Source: Cristatella mucedo (lineage: Eukaryota > Bryozoa > Phylactolaemata > Cristatellidae). Taken from it: 64,000 bases of DNA. How positions within the stretch are numbered: position 1 is the stretch's first letter; each line of letters opens with the position of its first letter. Under the pieces are notes generated by a model. The model did not search any database, had not been told where the DNA came from, and saw nothing but the letters and a program-made list of their open reading frames with translations. The stretch covers positions 402,501-466,500 of the forward strand of contig WPIO01000074.1 of assembly GCA_009760855.2 (NCBI GenBank). Direction: 5' to 3'. Of this stretch, positions 43,263 through 57,204 are shown in pieces. The position numbers were made by a program, and so were the translations under genes.

Positions 43263-43286
43263 GGCGATCGATGCACATCGATCGCC
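43263..43286. repeat. 10-bp inverted repeat (ATCGAT-rich)
   Basis: GGCGATCGAT and ATCGATCGCC around GCAC. A cluster of GATCGATC, GACGATCAAT and TGCGTGACGATC repeats follows to about 43460, just downstream of the SLC35A4 stop and so possibly in its 3' UTR. Confidence 0.85.
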
Positions 43287-43501
43287 ATGCAGATCGATCA
43301 AAGTTTCTCCGAGAATTGCCGCCCCCGAGGGCACTAGAATGGGGAAGAGCGGAGTTCGTCACGCAGCAGCGATGCTCTTGCTGCGTGACGATCAATCACG
43401 GTTCATGACGAATCAATCGATGACGATCAATGCTCTAGCTGCTGCTTGACGATCGGTCGTGACGGCAGCGCTCGGTTGCCGCCTTTGACCACTCGACACA
43501 T

Positions 43502-46500
43502 TCACACAGCGTCAGCATCACACTTTAGTTTGCCGGTGTCGTAGTCACCGCGATTAAGAGAGCGAAGGCGACTCTTGCAGACTCTTTCGGACAGCGTCAC
43601 CAAGTAGGAGGCCACACTGTGCAGCCAGTCTAACGACAACACGTCGAGGTACAAGGCAAGAGCAACCATGACCATCGCTGCGTCCACGACGAATCCGGAC
43701 GACAGCCTGAGCGAGAACAGTGCGGCTGATGACGCGGTCGTGACGAGCATCGAGAAGCAGATGAGGAACAAACGAGCGATGCTGTCCGAGTGCTTCAGGA
43801 TGACCGACACGAGCAGTCCACAGAAAACCTGTGAGGAAAAAACAGAGCGAGCTCAATTACTAACCGAGTTGAGCGCACATCCTTAACTCGGATTAACATC
43901 GACACCATTTGACTGAGCGTGCAGGCTATGGGAGACCAAGCAACTAAAATACACTGCCACTTGTGCACGTAGAGACAGCAAACTTTCCGCTACAGGCAGT
44001 GCAGCTATGTAGGCAGAGAGTTCAACGTGGTAGCCATCGACTGTTTACATTTTACAGTATGTGAGCAGATCGTGATATGCTTTTTCGGCTTTGTGTTTAG
44101 TATTTACGATTTAGGATTTGGAGTAGTTAGTTTGGGATTTAGGGTTTGTGTTTGTATTTTTTGGGGGTTTAGTTTAACGTTATTTGGGGTTGCATATCTT
44201 TTGGCCTTAGAGGTTAGAGTTGAGGGCTTAGAGAGTTTGTGTTTAAGGGTTTAGGATTTACAGGTTACTGCTGCGGGCTACAATGTAGAACTGTCTGCTG
44301 TTTGGCCCAGTGCTTGCCCGACCAAGGTCAAAGTGAATGTATTTGACGGTCGAGGCCATGGGCTCGAGTCCCGTGGCCTATGTGAAGCCCTGAATAGAGA
44401 ATAAGTTCCCTTGCGGTGCTATGAAATTAATTATCTGATACGATTCCTGCAGATGGGCAGGCATAGAGCCCAGAACTTGGCTGTTTCTGTTGTTCGGTTC
44501 ATGAACAGCACACAGAAAGCCAGCCGATGACCATCACCAACAGTTTATTGTACGACGCTGCACGGAGCAGAGGGGAAGCACGACTACCCTGCGCTGCTCT
44601 CTCCCACTCGAGTCCCTTCTCCTCGACCACGGCTTCGCACTGGCCGACCCCAACACTTCATCAGAGGCGGACCACAGCTGTGCACCGATTCTTCTCGATG
44701 ATGCTCCCAACAGCTGTTCACCAGCAGTTTAGCAGAGGACCAGTATAGGCCTGCACATAACCAAACGACACGCCCCTTGACCTTAAGGTCACAAGTTCCC
44801 AGCAGCAACACAAGTAACTGCAATGTACCAGGCACCATTGAGCGAGCCTAGCTGCTACAAATGCGACACTACACATCCAGCGCCGTGTCGGCATAACAGG
44901 CAACATCAAACAGCTGACCCAATAGCCGCCATTTTGCGGACCTCGGCCGCTGCGTCACTCCATCTGCTTCTGCCGACTGCCGCTGCGTCTCCGACTTGCG
45001 GCCCCACGTCTCCGACATGCGCTGCCGCGTCCTCGGCCTTCGCAGCTGGGTCTTCGGCGTGCACACACTTTCCGGCATGGGCAGTCTCTCCGGCCTGCAC
45101 AAACTCTCTGATCTGCAGTCTTTCCAGCCAGCACAGCCTCTCCGGCCTGAACAGACTCTCCGGCCTGAACAGACTCTCCGGCCTGCACAGACTCTCCGGC
45201 CTGCACAGACTCTCCGGCCTGCACAGACTCTCCGTCCTGAGCAGACTCTTCGTCTTGTGCAGACTCTCCGGCCAGCTCAAACTCTCCAGCCTGTGCATCT
45301 TCTCCGGCCTGTGCCTCGGTGCAGACCACCGGCTTGTCGAAGGCCAACGTCGCCTTCATGGCTTGCACTGCATCGCATGCGATTGCCTCTCTAAAGAAAG
45401 CTGCCGACTCTCTCGTGGACGCCACCGCCTCTCCGTGTGCCGTGGCGCCACCTGATGCCTCAGCCCCACAGAAGACCGTTGCCTCGCACAATGTCGTTGC
45501 CTCATGGCAAACCATTGCTGCCTGGCCAACTGTCACTGCTTGGAGAGCCGTTGCCTCCAGCCAGACGGTGGCAGCCTGGCAAACCGCTGTCGCCCGGCAC
45601 TGATGCATGCACTGATGCACACAGCACCGTCGATGATCGCTGCTGCCTCTTCCAATAGCTCCCGTCGGCCCTCTCAGTCTGACCAGCCTTTACCCGATCA
45701 GCATGCCACAATCGCGCTCTACCGGCCGGCCAGGTGAATGCCCTCACTAAGGCCTCACACAGCTTGGCCGTCGTCTTGCACTGCCTGAGGGAGACTCGAG
45801 GCAAACGTGCCATGCATTGCAAGAAGCAAACACAGGTGCCACTCACTCGGTTCGTAGCTACCTTGCTCGATCTCCCTCTCGAAGTTCAGCAGCCATAACA
45901 ACAATATCTCTAGGCGCTTTACATTTGCTGCAAAGAGGAAATGCAATTAAATGGTGAGTAATATCATGCTTGATAAACAAACGAAATGAATAACATGGTT
46001 AGGGGAGACATGCACAGGGTCAGCATGCAAGTGTGGTTAGTGGCAGCATGCATAGTGTCAGCACGCATAAGCACATGAAGGACGAATCACAGGGACCCAC
46101 TAAATGCTGTCCTAAATAGATGTGTTTTTAAGTTCCTTTAAATGTGGTCAAGTCAGGGGATGTTCTGACGCAGGTCGGGAGGGAGTTCCAGGCTTTGGGA
46201 ACATACGAACTCAATGCATTGTCTCCAAAGGATTTGAGATTCGTACGAGGCATTTGTAGACTGTTGGATTCCGAAAAGCAGGTGCTACGATGCTTGGCCT
46301 GATGGGAAAGTATATCTGAGAGATAGGCTGGAGCCAAAGAATGAAGTGACCTAAAAGTGAGCGACAAAACCTTGAAATCGATCCATTGCTTGACTGGTAG
46401 CCAGTGCAGGTCGGCGAAAAGTGGTGTGATGGCAACTGCGACACTCACGACAGACAAGCCTAGCTGCGGAGCTTTGCACCAGCTGCAATCGCCTGATCGC

Positions 46501-49500
46501 ACATGCCGGTAGGCCAGTAAGCAGTGAGTTGCAGAAGTCGAGACACGATGTCACAAATGCATGGACCGACTTGGACGTGGTATCCTTATCGAAACAAGCC
46601 CGAATTTTAGCAATGTTATGAAGCTGAAAATAGGCAGATTTGACTGTGGAGCTGATGTGGTCGTCTAACGAGAGGTCGCTTTGGAATATGACAACTAGAT
46701 TTCGAGCTGATTCAACAGGAGGTATGCTGGTAGAGCCAATTTTAAGCGTCAGTCTTTCCAATTTCTGAGTCACACTGCGTTTGCCCATAACTAGTAAGTT
46801 AGTTTTGTCATCGTTTAGTTTTAGAAAATTTGCTGTTTCTTTGTCATCAACAATTATTACCAAATTCTGCTTATCTGACCACATAGCAGATCTTATTCAG
46901 TCTACAATGTGTGCCTTCCTCCTCCTCATCTAAAACCACCTGTGAATCGCAATACCTCATGACCCTTGACCCTGCTGCTCAATTCCCCTTCCGACTGTTA
47001 TCACTGGTAGATTGCTACAACACGACACTAGCTTACATGCTCCATGAGTTTGAGCCTCTGACTAAGCACACTTCAAAAAGGTTGTAGTCAGGCCATTAAT
47101 CAAGAAAGCAACACTAGATCAAGAGAACTTTAACAACTTCCGCCTGGTCTACCTTCTACCGTTTCTATCAAAAACACTGGAAGGAGTCGTGGCAGACCAG
47201 CTGAACTCAAATATTGAAACTTCAAACATTGCTTGTAAGTTCCAGTATGGCTTCACAGCTAATGACTCCACAGAGCAGGCATTGCTCCGGGTGTATAAAG
47301 AATTAGTTAGGGATGCAGACTTAGGTAGAGTCTCTCTGCTTGTTTTGCTCGATCTTTCCGCAGCATTTGATACTACCGACCACCAAGTCCTTCTTGAGCG
47401 CCTCTCATCTCGCCTGGGCATCACTGGCACTGCACTGCAATCATTCAGATCCTATCTCAGTAGGACACTCCAGAGTATTGATGTGAATGGACGAAGATCA
47501 TCCGACGAACCATTTAAGTACGGGTTACCTCGGGGCTCTGCGCTCGGTCTGCTTCTTTTCACAGTTTATACTCTCCCTCTTGCCTATGTGATTGCCAAGC
47601 ACAATCTAGGCTTTCACTTCTATGTGGATGACACTCAGTTGTACCCTTGCTTCGATCCTTTCCAGCGCTCCTGCACGTCTAATTCTCTCAACTCCCTTGC
47701 TGCATGTATTGATGACATCTGCACATGGATGGCAGCAAACTTTCTTAAATTGAATGATGATGAAACCAACATACTGATTATGGGCAAACAAAATGTAATT
47801 CAGAAATTAGAAAAGTCAACGCTCACAATCGGCACTGCCAGCATATCTCCTGTTGAATCTGCACGAAATGTAGGTGTCCTGTTTCAAAGTGACCTGTCAA
47901 TAGATGACCACATCAGCTCCACAGTCAAGTCTGCCCACTTTCAGCTACATAACATTGCTGAAATTCGGGCTTCTGCAGACAAGGATGCGTCATGTAAATT
48001 GGTCCATGCATTCGTGACATTCCATCTAGACTTCTGTAACTCAATGCTTGCTGGCCTAGCGGCCTGTGCAATACGGCGGTTGCTTTTCACGACCTCGGCC
48101 GCGAGGTCGTGGTTTTGAATCCTGTGGTGGGCAATCATTTATCGCCACTGCAAGTGGTGGTGATAGCCGTAAAAGCTCTTCTGTCGCTATACAAAAAGAG
48201 GCTGTTAAATTAGCTAGTATGTTATTTATTTAATTACAGCAGGTAAAAAAAATTCTGCGGCTTGCCTGTCGCGAGCATGGCAGTTGCCACATCAAACCAC
48301 TGCTCGCGACCTGCACTGGCTCCCAGTCAAGCAACACATCTACTTCAAGGTTTCGTCCCTCACTTTGAGATCTCTTCCTTCTTTGGCTCCAGCCCACATA
48401 TCAGATCTACTTCCCCAGCAGTCTAAGCACTCTTCCACCTACTTTCCAGAATCTAATCGTTTACCTATACCTCATACAAACCTCAAATCCTTTGGAAACT
48501 GTGCCTTTAGTTCGTATGCTCTCAAAGTCTGTAGCTCACTTCCAACTTGCGTCACGACATCTCATGACTCGACCACATTTAGAAGAAACTAAAAACGCAT
48601 CTATTTATCACAGCATTTAGTAGATCCCTGCGATTCGACCGTTGTGTTCTTATGCGCTTATCCGCTTATGTGCTTATGCTGACACTGTGCATGCTGCCAC
48701 TAACCACATTTGCATGCTGAGCATGTCAACCATAACCATGTTATGCTTGTTGTCCATTGTGCATGCTACCATTAACCATCCGATCTTGCTTCCTGTGGCA
48801 AAACATAAAGTGCCTTGAAAGAGATCGAGTTCTCTGAGGGCTCTATATCAAATGTAGTATTACTATTATGTTATTATGCTTAATAGCTCAACCTTAGATT
48901 AGCCTATCTTCTGCATGTAATCAGAATTAATCTGAACAGCTAGTCATGAAGATCGGTGCCAACACACCTATTTAGGACAGCATTTAGTGGGTCCCTGTGA
49001 TTCGTCCTTCATGTGCTTATGCGAGCTGACACTGTGCATGCTGCCACTAACCGCATTTGCATGCTGACCCTGTGCATGTCACCCCTAACCATATTATTCA
49101 GTTTGTTTGCTTTTCAAGCATGATTTTACTTACCATTCAATTGCATTTCACTTTGCAGCAAATGTAAAGCGCCTAGAAAGAGATTAAGTTCTCTGAGGGG
49201 GCTTTATCAAGTGCATTACTATTATTATTATTATTAATAGCTGCTACTCAATCCTACAACTCATAGAAGGCTATAAGAGTGGCCAGTGTGGCCAGGTCAT
49301 GCTTAGTATGACGAACTGTCATGCCGAACTAGAATGCCATTCAAAGCCTGGCCCTTCATTCAAAAGTTAGAGGTTCATGCTATAAAGTTCTTACGCTGAC
49401 CCACAAGGCCCGCCACGGCTTGGCTCCTTCGTACCTAGCTGAACTGCTGCACCAGTTTCAGCCTGTTTGCACCCTCAGGTCCGGTGTGGACCATAAATTA

Positions 49501-52500
49501 GCCGTTCCATTCCTCTGCTTAAAGACCGTTGGCGACAGAAGCTTTTGCTCTGCAGGTCGTAGACTGTGGAACTCGCTTCCGCAATTCTTACGCAACGACA
49601 ACTACTCTGCTGCTGCCGACTATGGCTCATCCTTTTCAGCGATTCTGAGCTGCTACCTCCGTGCTACTCAGTACCTCAACTGCTCTCCTGACTCTGCTAT
49701 GCTTCCCACTTTCTCTTTGTTGCGTGAGACGAAGTCTGTTGGCTACCGAATGCGTACCGAAAGCGGCTTAGGCTGTGTGCGCTATGCAAAACTTTCCTGC
49801 ATAACACCCACATAGTCTGTATGACTTTGTGGAGTTACAGAAGCAGATACATTACATTACATATAATAAAAAGCTGAGCGATCTGCTACAATACACAGAA
49901 TTGTCATCAATGAAAGCCGCAGAAGTCATGCGGTGGCACATTTGCCCACGCCACGAGTGCCTGCCAAGCACCCGAGCAGTGAACAACTTGATTCTTAGCT
50001 TGTGATTGTGTGCACACGAAGAGGAATCTCATCTCGAGGGGCAGTCATGGCTATCTAGCAGCAGAAAGCAGTTAAAAGTTAGCTTACTATGGCAGCGGCC
50101 AGACGCTCTGCCAAAATGAGGGGCTACACTTGAAACGCATTGCTCACCTGAGTGAACACGATCAACCACGTGTAGGATGAGAAGCCCGTCAAGAAATCGT
50201 TAGCGAGTCCTACCAAACAAAGAATAGGTCATCTGCAACAGCGATCAGAAAACACTTTTACAGCAGATTGAATAGCAGCAAAGAGACAATGCATCTAGCT
50301 TGGACTCACAGCAAAGCAACACGACAGAATGGTTCTGCATAAAATTTCACCAGGGTACTGCTGAAGTTTACTGCGTGTCACTTTGTGACGAAGGCGCTCG
50401 AGCGAAATGCTTTCTATGCAGCACAGCGATCGGGCCAAGAAGCAGCAGAAGAATGTATATCATGATGAACGTCGCAATAGCACACTACAGCACTTCCCTT
50501 TTACCTGCGCTGGCTTTCCATCAAGCAGTAATCGACTACGCGATGCTGCCACTTGTAGGTCCCCCCATCAATTTTGCAGGGGTTTACCGACCCGAAATAC
50601 ACATACTAGACGAGCCTCTCAACGCCACATCTCACACTCTCTCCTGACACGGGTCATTTGGCTGAGACTCTAACCAATCGAAAATTCTCTGGAGATCCTG
50701 TTGTCAGCTCCCATGCACCTAAGGCCCAGAACTCACTGTCAACTGAGCATTCGCTGACTTGCGACGGTTAAAGTGAAGCTAAAACCCAACTACTCCTCAG
50801 CATTTGAATGGCCTTTTAGCACGCTGCAACTGTAAACGTTGCTATCACTACTAAGCAGGCATTTCTTTCTTTCCAGCCGGTGTGATATGCAGGGAGAGAT
50901 TTATTACCCCCTTAAGCTGGTATACAAATCCACTATTATTATTATTATTATTATTACTACTACGACCACGAGTAGCCGAACAGCTAGAAAGGTAGCCCTA
51001 TAGATGGCAGCAAGAAACACGAAGAACATACCGGTGCTATGAGACAATTATGGGAGAAGTAAGTTCCATGGCCTTGGAATAGCAGACTGGAAGCAGCCGT
51101 TGACAACAGTCCTGGTGAAAGAGAGGAGCTGCAGCCATGTCATCTTAAGAGATACGATCTGGAGACTATGATCAAGTTGTGGCACTGGCTCTGCTTGCCA
51201 CGAGGCAGTCAAGCTGGGGCTCTGCTGGGGCGGGGGGGGGGGGCTCAGGGCTTCGAGCATTAACTCTGATTTTGAACCTGACGATCATTAGCCTGGGGCA
51301 ATACTTTAGCAGAGGGACATGCGGTCTTTTTAAAGAACCAGGATTTAAAGACCAACAGCAAGGAGCAGCCACATATAGCGCCAATTCGAGGTACTTTGAG
51401 ACTTTCCAGGCAGCCGCACTAAGACTGCAACACTGAGTTATAAACAGCCTATCATGGGGAGAACCAGACAGCTAGAAAGATCTTTGGCTAGCCAGTGTGA
51501 AAAGTAAACCCTAATGTGGGAATGAGATCAAACAAGATGGAGAGGGATCTAACAAGATGGATAGAGATCTAACAAGATGGATAGAGATCAAACAAGATGG
51601 AGAGGGATCAAACAAGATGAATGGCTGTGGAAGCAGTTTTCTGCATACAAGGCCATCTGCATAACACGAGTAATCGGCGAAGAGAATACCCAGACTAGGA
51701 GCACTCGAAAAGGCCTCACTGCGGAGGCCCCTGATTTCCTTGCCGGCTGTCACACTTCCGGAGTGTTAGTGGAGCAAACCAAAAAACTCTGATAGTAATA
51801 TATCAAGTCGTTTGCTTAGCAACCTACGAGAACCTAATCTCTATTCAGGAGCCTTACAACTCACTACAAGAGAAGCAATAACGAATAGTCAACGAAAAGC
51901 AAGGCAGTACCACGGCAGCAGTCTTGGCAGCTTCGCTAGGCAATAAAAGGAAAACTGCTGCGAGCACTGGAGTCCGGGCCGGAGACCATTCGACAGGCCT
52001 GATGAAACTCGTCAGCTAGCTATGCTCGAGCCGCCGAGAATACCGTGCAATGACTGCACGTCGGAAGCTGCAGCTGCAGTCGTGTCGACTGTGCGAAGCG
52101 ACCACGCGATGCCGTTGAGTAGAACTCCGAAAGAGTATTGGTACAGGTTCTGCAGATGAATCGAAGACTGCAACGAGGTGAGCCGAGCGACTTACGCTTG
52201 ACGCGCAAGCACCGAGCGGTGAGCTGAGAGCGATTGAGCGGAAGCAGAGGCATGCGCATCGCCGTACCGCCACGCAGCAGCTGAAGTACACGCGGAGGCG
52301 CATCGGTGCCCGGGGCAGCAGCAGCAGCAGTGTTGACCGGACAAAAAGACTGCTTGCTGGAAGAGGTACCGCTGAAGGAACGAGTCGCGAACAGACGGCT
52401 ACCCAGCGCCCCCTACCTCAAACCTGTCTTTCATGATGTACTCATTGTAGACACTGGCAAAGCCGGACACGAAGCAGTAGATCGCCATCAAGCCGATGCC

Positions 52501-54407
52501 CGTGATGGTTATGTGCACGTCTAGATGCGGCTGCTGCACCTGGGTCTGCGTCCGCGACGTCAGCCTGACGCTGCTTGCGCTGCCAAGGCGAGCAAGCGGC
52601 AGCTGAGCGGACAGTGAAGTCAAGTGGCAAGGCCAGCACCGAGAAACACTCGACTGCCCAATCAGGGTGCACGACAAACACTGTGGCGCACACGGCATTT
52701 TGAGAGCCGTCAACGGGAGAGCGCTCTTTCGAAGATCTATGCTGCACAGCTAGCCCAGACAGCAAAGGTAAGACCAGCTATAGGGAAACCGTGAGCACAA
52801 AGTCCCCAGCCGCAGTCTCCTGGGCACAATCGACTAAACGTCGGCAACGATTTCGTCCGCTGAAGGCAGCATAAAAGAAGCTATCGTTGACCTTGCAGCC
52901 AACTGGCTTCCCTGATTCATAGTATAACTACACGTCTATTTCACGTCAGTCATGGAAGCACTGGTTGCTATCTTGCCGTGTGACAAAAGGATAGACAGAC
53001 TTTCTTACTTTAATAATTAGGGATACAGTAGGAATATTGTTACAGTAGGAATAAGAGGAATGGAGAGGGATAGAGTGATGGAGGGATAGATGGAGGGAGA
53101 TGGGATGGGATGGAGAGGGATGGGATAGGATGGGATGGATGGAAGGGACTGGATAGAATGGGTTGATTGATTGATGGATTGATTGATGGATCACTGAATG
53201 GATCGATGGATGGATCGATGGATTGTTCGAAGGATTAATCGATAGATTGATCGCTGAATAGATCAATGGATGGATCGGTGGATGGATCGATGGATGGATC
53301 GATGGGTGAATAGATCGATGGAGCAATGAATGGATCGATGGATGGATGGATCGATGGATATATGGATGGATCGAAATATGGATGGATCGATAAATGGATG
53401 GATCGATGGACGGATCGACAGATGGATGGATCCATTGATGGAGGGATCCATGGATGGATCGATGGTTGGCTCGATCGATGAATGGATCGAGAGTGGCCAC
53501 GAGTGCACGTGCAGCAAGGGCAGCAAGTTACGAAAGCCGCTGGGAGAGCCAAGCAAAAAATGACGTTGGCCTTGCCGAGAATGAGGACTAGCAAGTGGCC
53601 GAGGCGGCACGGCGCTATCCCTCGCTCGTACAATCGCTCGCCGGACGTTCTGTGAGCAGCGCTGCAGCGACCCACCTGTCTGCGGTGGTGGCTAAAAGAA
53701 GGAGTCCGAGGGCCAGCCACTGCTTCCTGCTCAGCGCTCTGCAATCAGTCAATCGCTAGTCAGTCGTGAGTCAGTCGAGTAGCGCGCTGCCATCGATAAA
53801 AAGGAGGAGAAGAAGCGAGGCCTTTGGCCGGGTCTGGTGCCACGCCTGCACGATCGCTCGAGACACGCAAAAAGCAGGGAAGTACTGTGCCGCCGCCCCT
53901 CGCCGCAAAGGCAGACGCCTCGGGTAAAACAGCGAGGCGGCAAACGGAGCAGCGCTGAAAACGAGGTAAAAGCTCAAGGTGCCGGCAAAGCACCTCTTCA
54001 TGATGATCCTGTACAGCAACGCGGTGACGAGTATCTTGAGATTACCGAGGACCTGCCGACAGAGGATTGAGCGGAGACGTGAGGTGACATGTTACGTCGA
54101 CAAGCACGTGACGACGACCAGATGCAGCGCTGCACGACCGGCCAATGCTGAACAGAGAGCAGGCCGATCCTGCTCGTGGTCAGGCTCTCTTTTCCTTGCT
54201 GCGCTTAAGACATTTACGAGCGAATCGAATAAAAATAGTGTGTGCATCAGCTCCGGCGCCGGCCCGGGGCCTACCCTTTCCTCGTGTTTGTCCGCCGCGA
54301 AACAGATACGTTTGAGCAAATGTCTGCGTCGAGATCACACACATTAGACTAGTCGGCCATGGCAGAACGATCGCAATGGTGCACAAACCACTTTCAACCG
54401 CAATACG

Positions 54408-54471
<64 letters not shown>

Positions 54472-57172
54472 AGTCACATTCTGCTGCACTCTCACTTGAG
54501 AACCACTAAAGAAACTAGGGAAAAGTTAGGATAGAGAAAGAATATGGCAAAAAAGACAGGAGAAATAAGACAAAGAGCAAGCATAGCATGTGGCATAGCG
54601 CTTGCTTGCATGAGTCTCCGAATTAAAAAACGCCAGACCCTAGATTAGCCGACATTCGCCAGCACGGCCGGAAATGATGCACTTTGAATTCACGTTCGTT
54701 TCGCCTCTCAATTGAATTTCACAGAAGCTACAAATCAACCTGTTTCGCACAGCCTTTATTCCGTCCAGGCGATTATCCTTGGTGTGCTTTGGCGCGGTAC
54801 AAGCTGCGTGTGATATCACCAACATATTGACTTGCTTCCTTTCCTGTACAAGTAAAGTGCCTATAAAGAGATCAAGTTCTCTTTAGAGCTATACAAATCT
54901 CTTTATTATTATCATTACTATTATTATTATTATTATTACTGCTGTTGTTGTTACCTCATGCCTGTACGACAGCAAAGCAAAGTATCTGCGTTGCCTTTGA
55001 CGAGCAACCTGCGGGCTAACTTCGACAATTTGACTGAGCTCAAACAGCTAAGAATCGGCTGCTTCGTGCCGCAGGTGCCTGTCTCGCGAGCACGTGACCG
55101 GACTAACTAACGAGTTTGCTGTATGCACCTGAAAATGTTGTGAAACGTGATCTAGGTAGGACGAGAACTACCACCCAACAGTACCATCTGCAATGCTGGC
55201 AGAAGCTGGGTGTCCTTCTTAGCAGAACTCTAATACTGTGGCAGAATTTATAGTCGTAGCATACTTGCTCCACGATTTATGACTAGATTTATGTGCAAAG
55301 AGAGCAGTGTGCTAACGTTAACGTCTGTTTGGCTTTCTCTGTCCCGCAGAACTGTGCGAAATCTTTGAGGTGTCGAGCGAAACAACGGCGCATCAATCGC
55401 GTGTACGGCAGCCGCCGACGACAAACAGAGATAGCCCACCAACCAGATCAACTGCTATTGCAAAGTACATACACACAGCCACCGACGACAAACAGAGATA
55501 GCCCACCAACCAGATCAATTGCTATTGCAAAGTACATAGTACACAGCGATCCATCAGAAAGCCAAAATCATCAGAATTCAGTGATTCATCAGAAGGGCCA
55601 AAGATTCTGGAGCCTCGGATTTTCTCTTACCTGGAAAGTCGTGGGATCCATTTCTGATTGCATCCATACCGATGCATTGTTGTTGAATGCATACAGACTT
55701 GCAGGCACTGCGAAGGGCAGCACCTCTCGGAGGCTGGGCGGCGTGCGACAGGCGAGCGACAGCGAGCGGCAGCTCATGAAGAAATACATGACGGCAGAGG
55801 TAAGTAGCTGCAAGCGAAAACGACGAGGAAAACTTGGTCATCATAAGGTGAATAGCTAGCACTGCCAAACGGGTACTTTCGGAACATGGCCACTGCCTCT
55901 ATATGTCATAGCAGGTCTACATTTTACATGCACAATTCCTACAGCTTTTGCAGCTAGCGTCCCCCTTCACAACGGGCTGCCAAAGCGGGAAGGGCGAGAA
56001 ATCCAAGGAGCTGTTTGCTCCTTCAAAAACATTAACACTATATACTTAACGGTCATGACAAGCCAAGGTCAATTGTTAACCCCATTAATGGCAAATTCAA
56101 GGTCGGAGTGGCATTTTGTAATACATTCTACAAACTATTGACGTTTTGATTCGCAATAACACACATAGCATTTTCGCTGGTCGGTAGTATTTGCATCACT
56201 GTGACTGTCAGCCCAGATGACTGGGCCTTTAAAAGCATCCTCTCTCCCTCTCTCTCTCTCTCTTCTTCTCTCTCTCTCCTTCCTCGGCTGTTTATTTCCT
56301 ATACCTGTCTCTTTCCCTCTCTCCTTGATCTCTTTCCCTCTCTCCTCTCTCCCTCGACGTGTGCACGCACCCTGTTCGGCTGCTTCTCTAGCTCCCACTC
56401 AATCCGTTCTTTCATTTCCGAGTCTCAGCCTGGCAGCCCTTAGCTCAGAAGAGTCAAACTAGGCAGAAATCGAACCAAAGGTCGGATTGACCTAACGGCC
56501 TCATTCATATAGCGACAGAAGAACTTTAGCCCCTATCACCACAGCTTGCAGTGGGCACAAAAGGAATATGTGCTGCACTATTCGAACCCACGACCTGACA
56601 GACTTGATCACCTGGTGAAATATCACTTCGGAACATCAGATTGCAAGCAAATCCTACATGACTGCATGTGCGTGCCCAGCTTAGGTTGGGCGATGTCTGA
56701 ATATGTACACTGGATGCGCCCATGACCGGTAAGTTGGTATTATCACCATTCAATTCGAGAAAAAGTTTGCTGCCCTCCAAGTGCAAATGTCAGCAATACA
56801 TGCAGCAAGTGAGTGAAGAGAGTTCTACGTGCTGGAAGGCAGCAAGGGATCAAAGAACAGGTACAGCTTCATGTAATCCCCGTAAAAAAATCCTAGATTA
56901 GGCTAGGAAATTGCATGGGCAGAGAGAATAAATTGCGAAAAGAAGTGGACAAACCACAGTTCCCCGAGGTACCCCATTAGTTAAGGGCTCCCCGGATTAG
57001 GCCCATAGACAGACATTAATGCTCTGAAATCTCTCACTGAGATACGATCTAAACCATTTCAGTGAAGCACCAGCGATGCCCAGGTGAGATGAGCGCCCTG
57101 GTAAGTGGACTCATCATGCAGAGGACGAGAGAGAAAAGAGAGAGAGAGAGAGAGGAAGGGCCGGGGAGAGAG

Positions 57173-57204
<32 letters not shown>

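Noticed and set aside
50410-50480. Hydrophobic minus-strand stretch considered as the missing SLC35A4 exon
   Set aside because: The true exon ([15 protein letters not shown]) was found at 52167-52044 with correct phases on both sides. The 50.4-kb stretch has no matching splice sites.
52946-53744. 169- and 184-codon His/Pro/Ser-rich minus-strand frames
   Set aside because: They come from the GATG/GATC tetranucleotide array. Only 53676-53738 of this stretch is real coding (an SLC35A4 exon), in a different reading frame.
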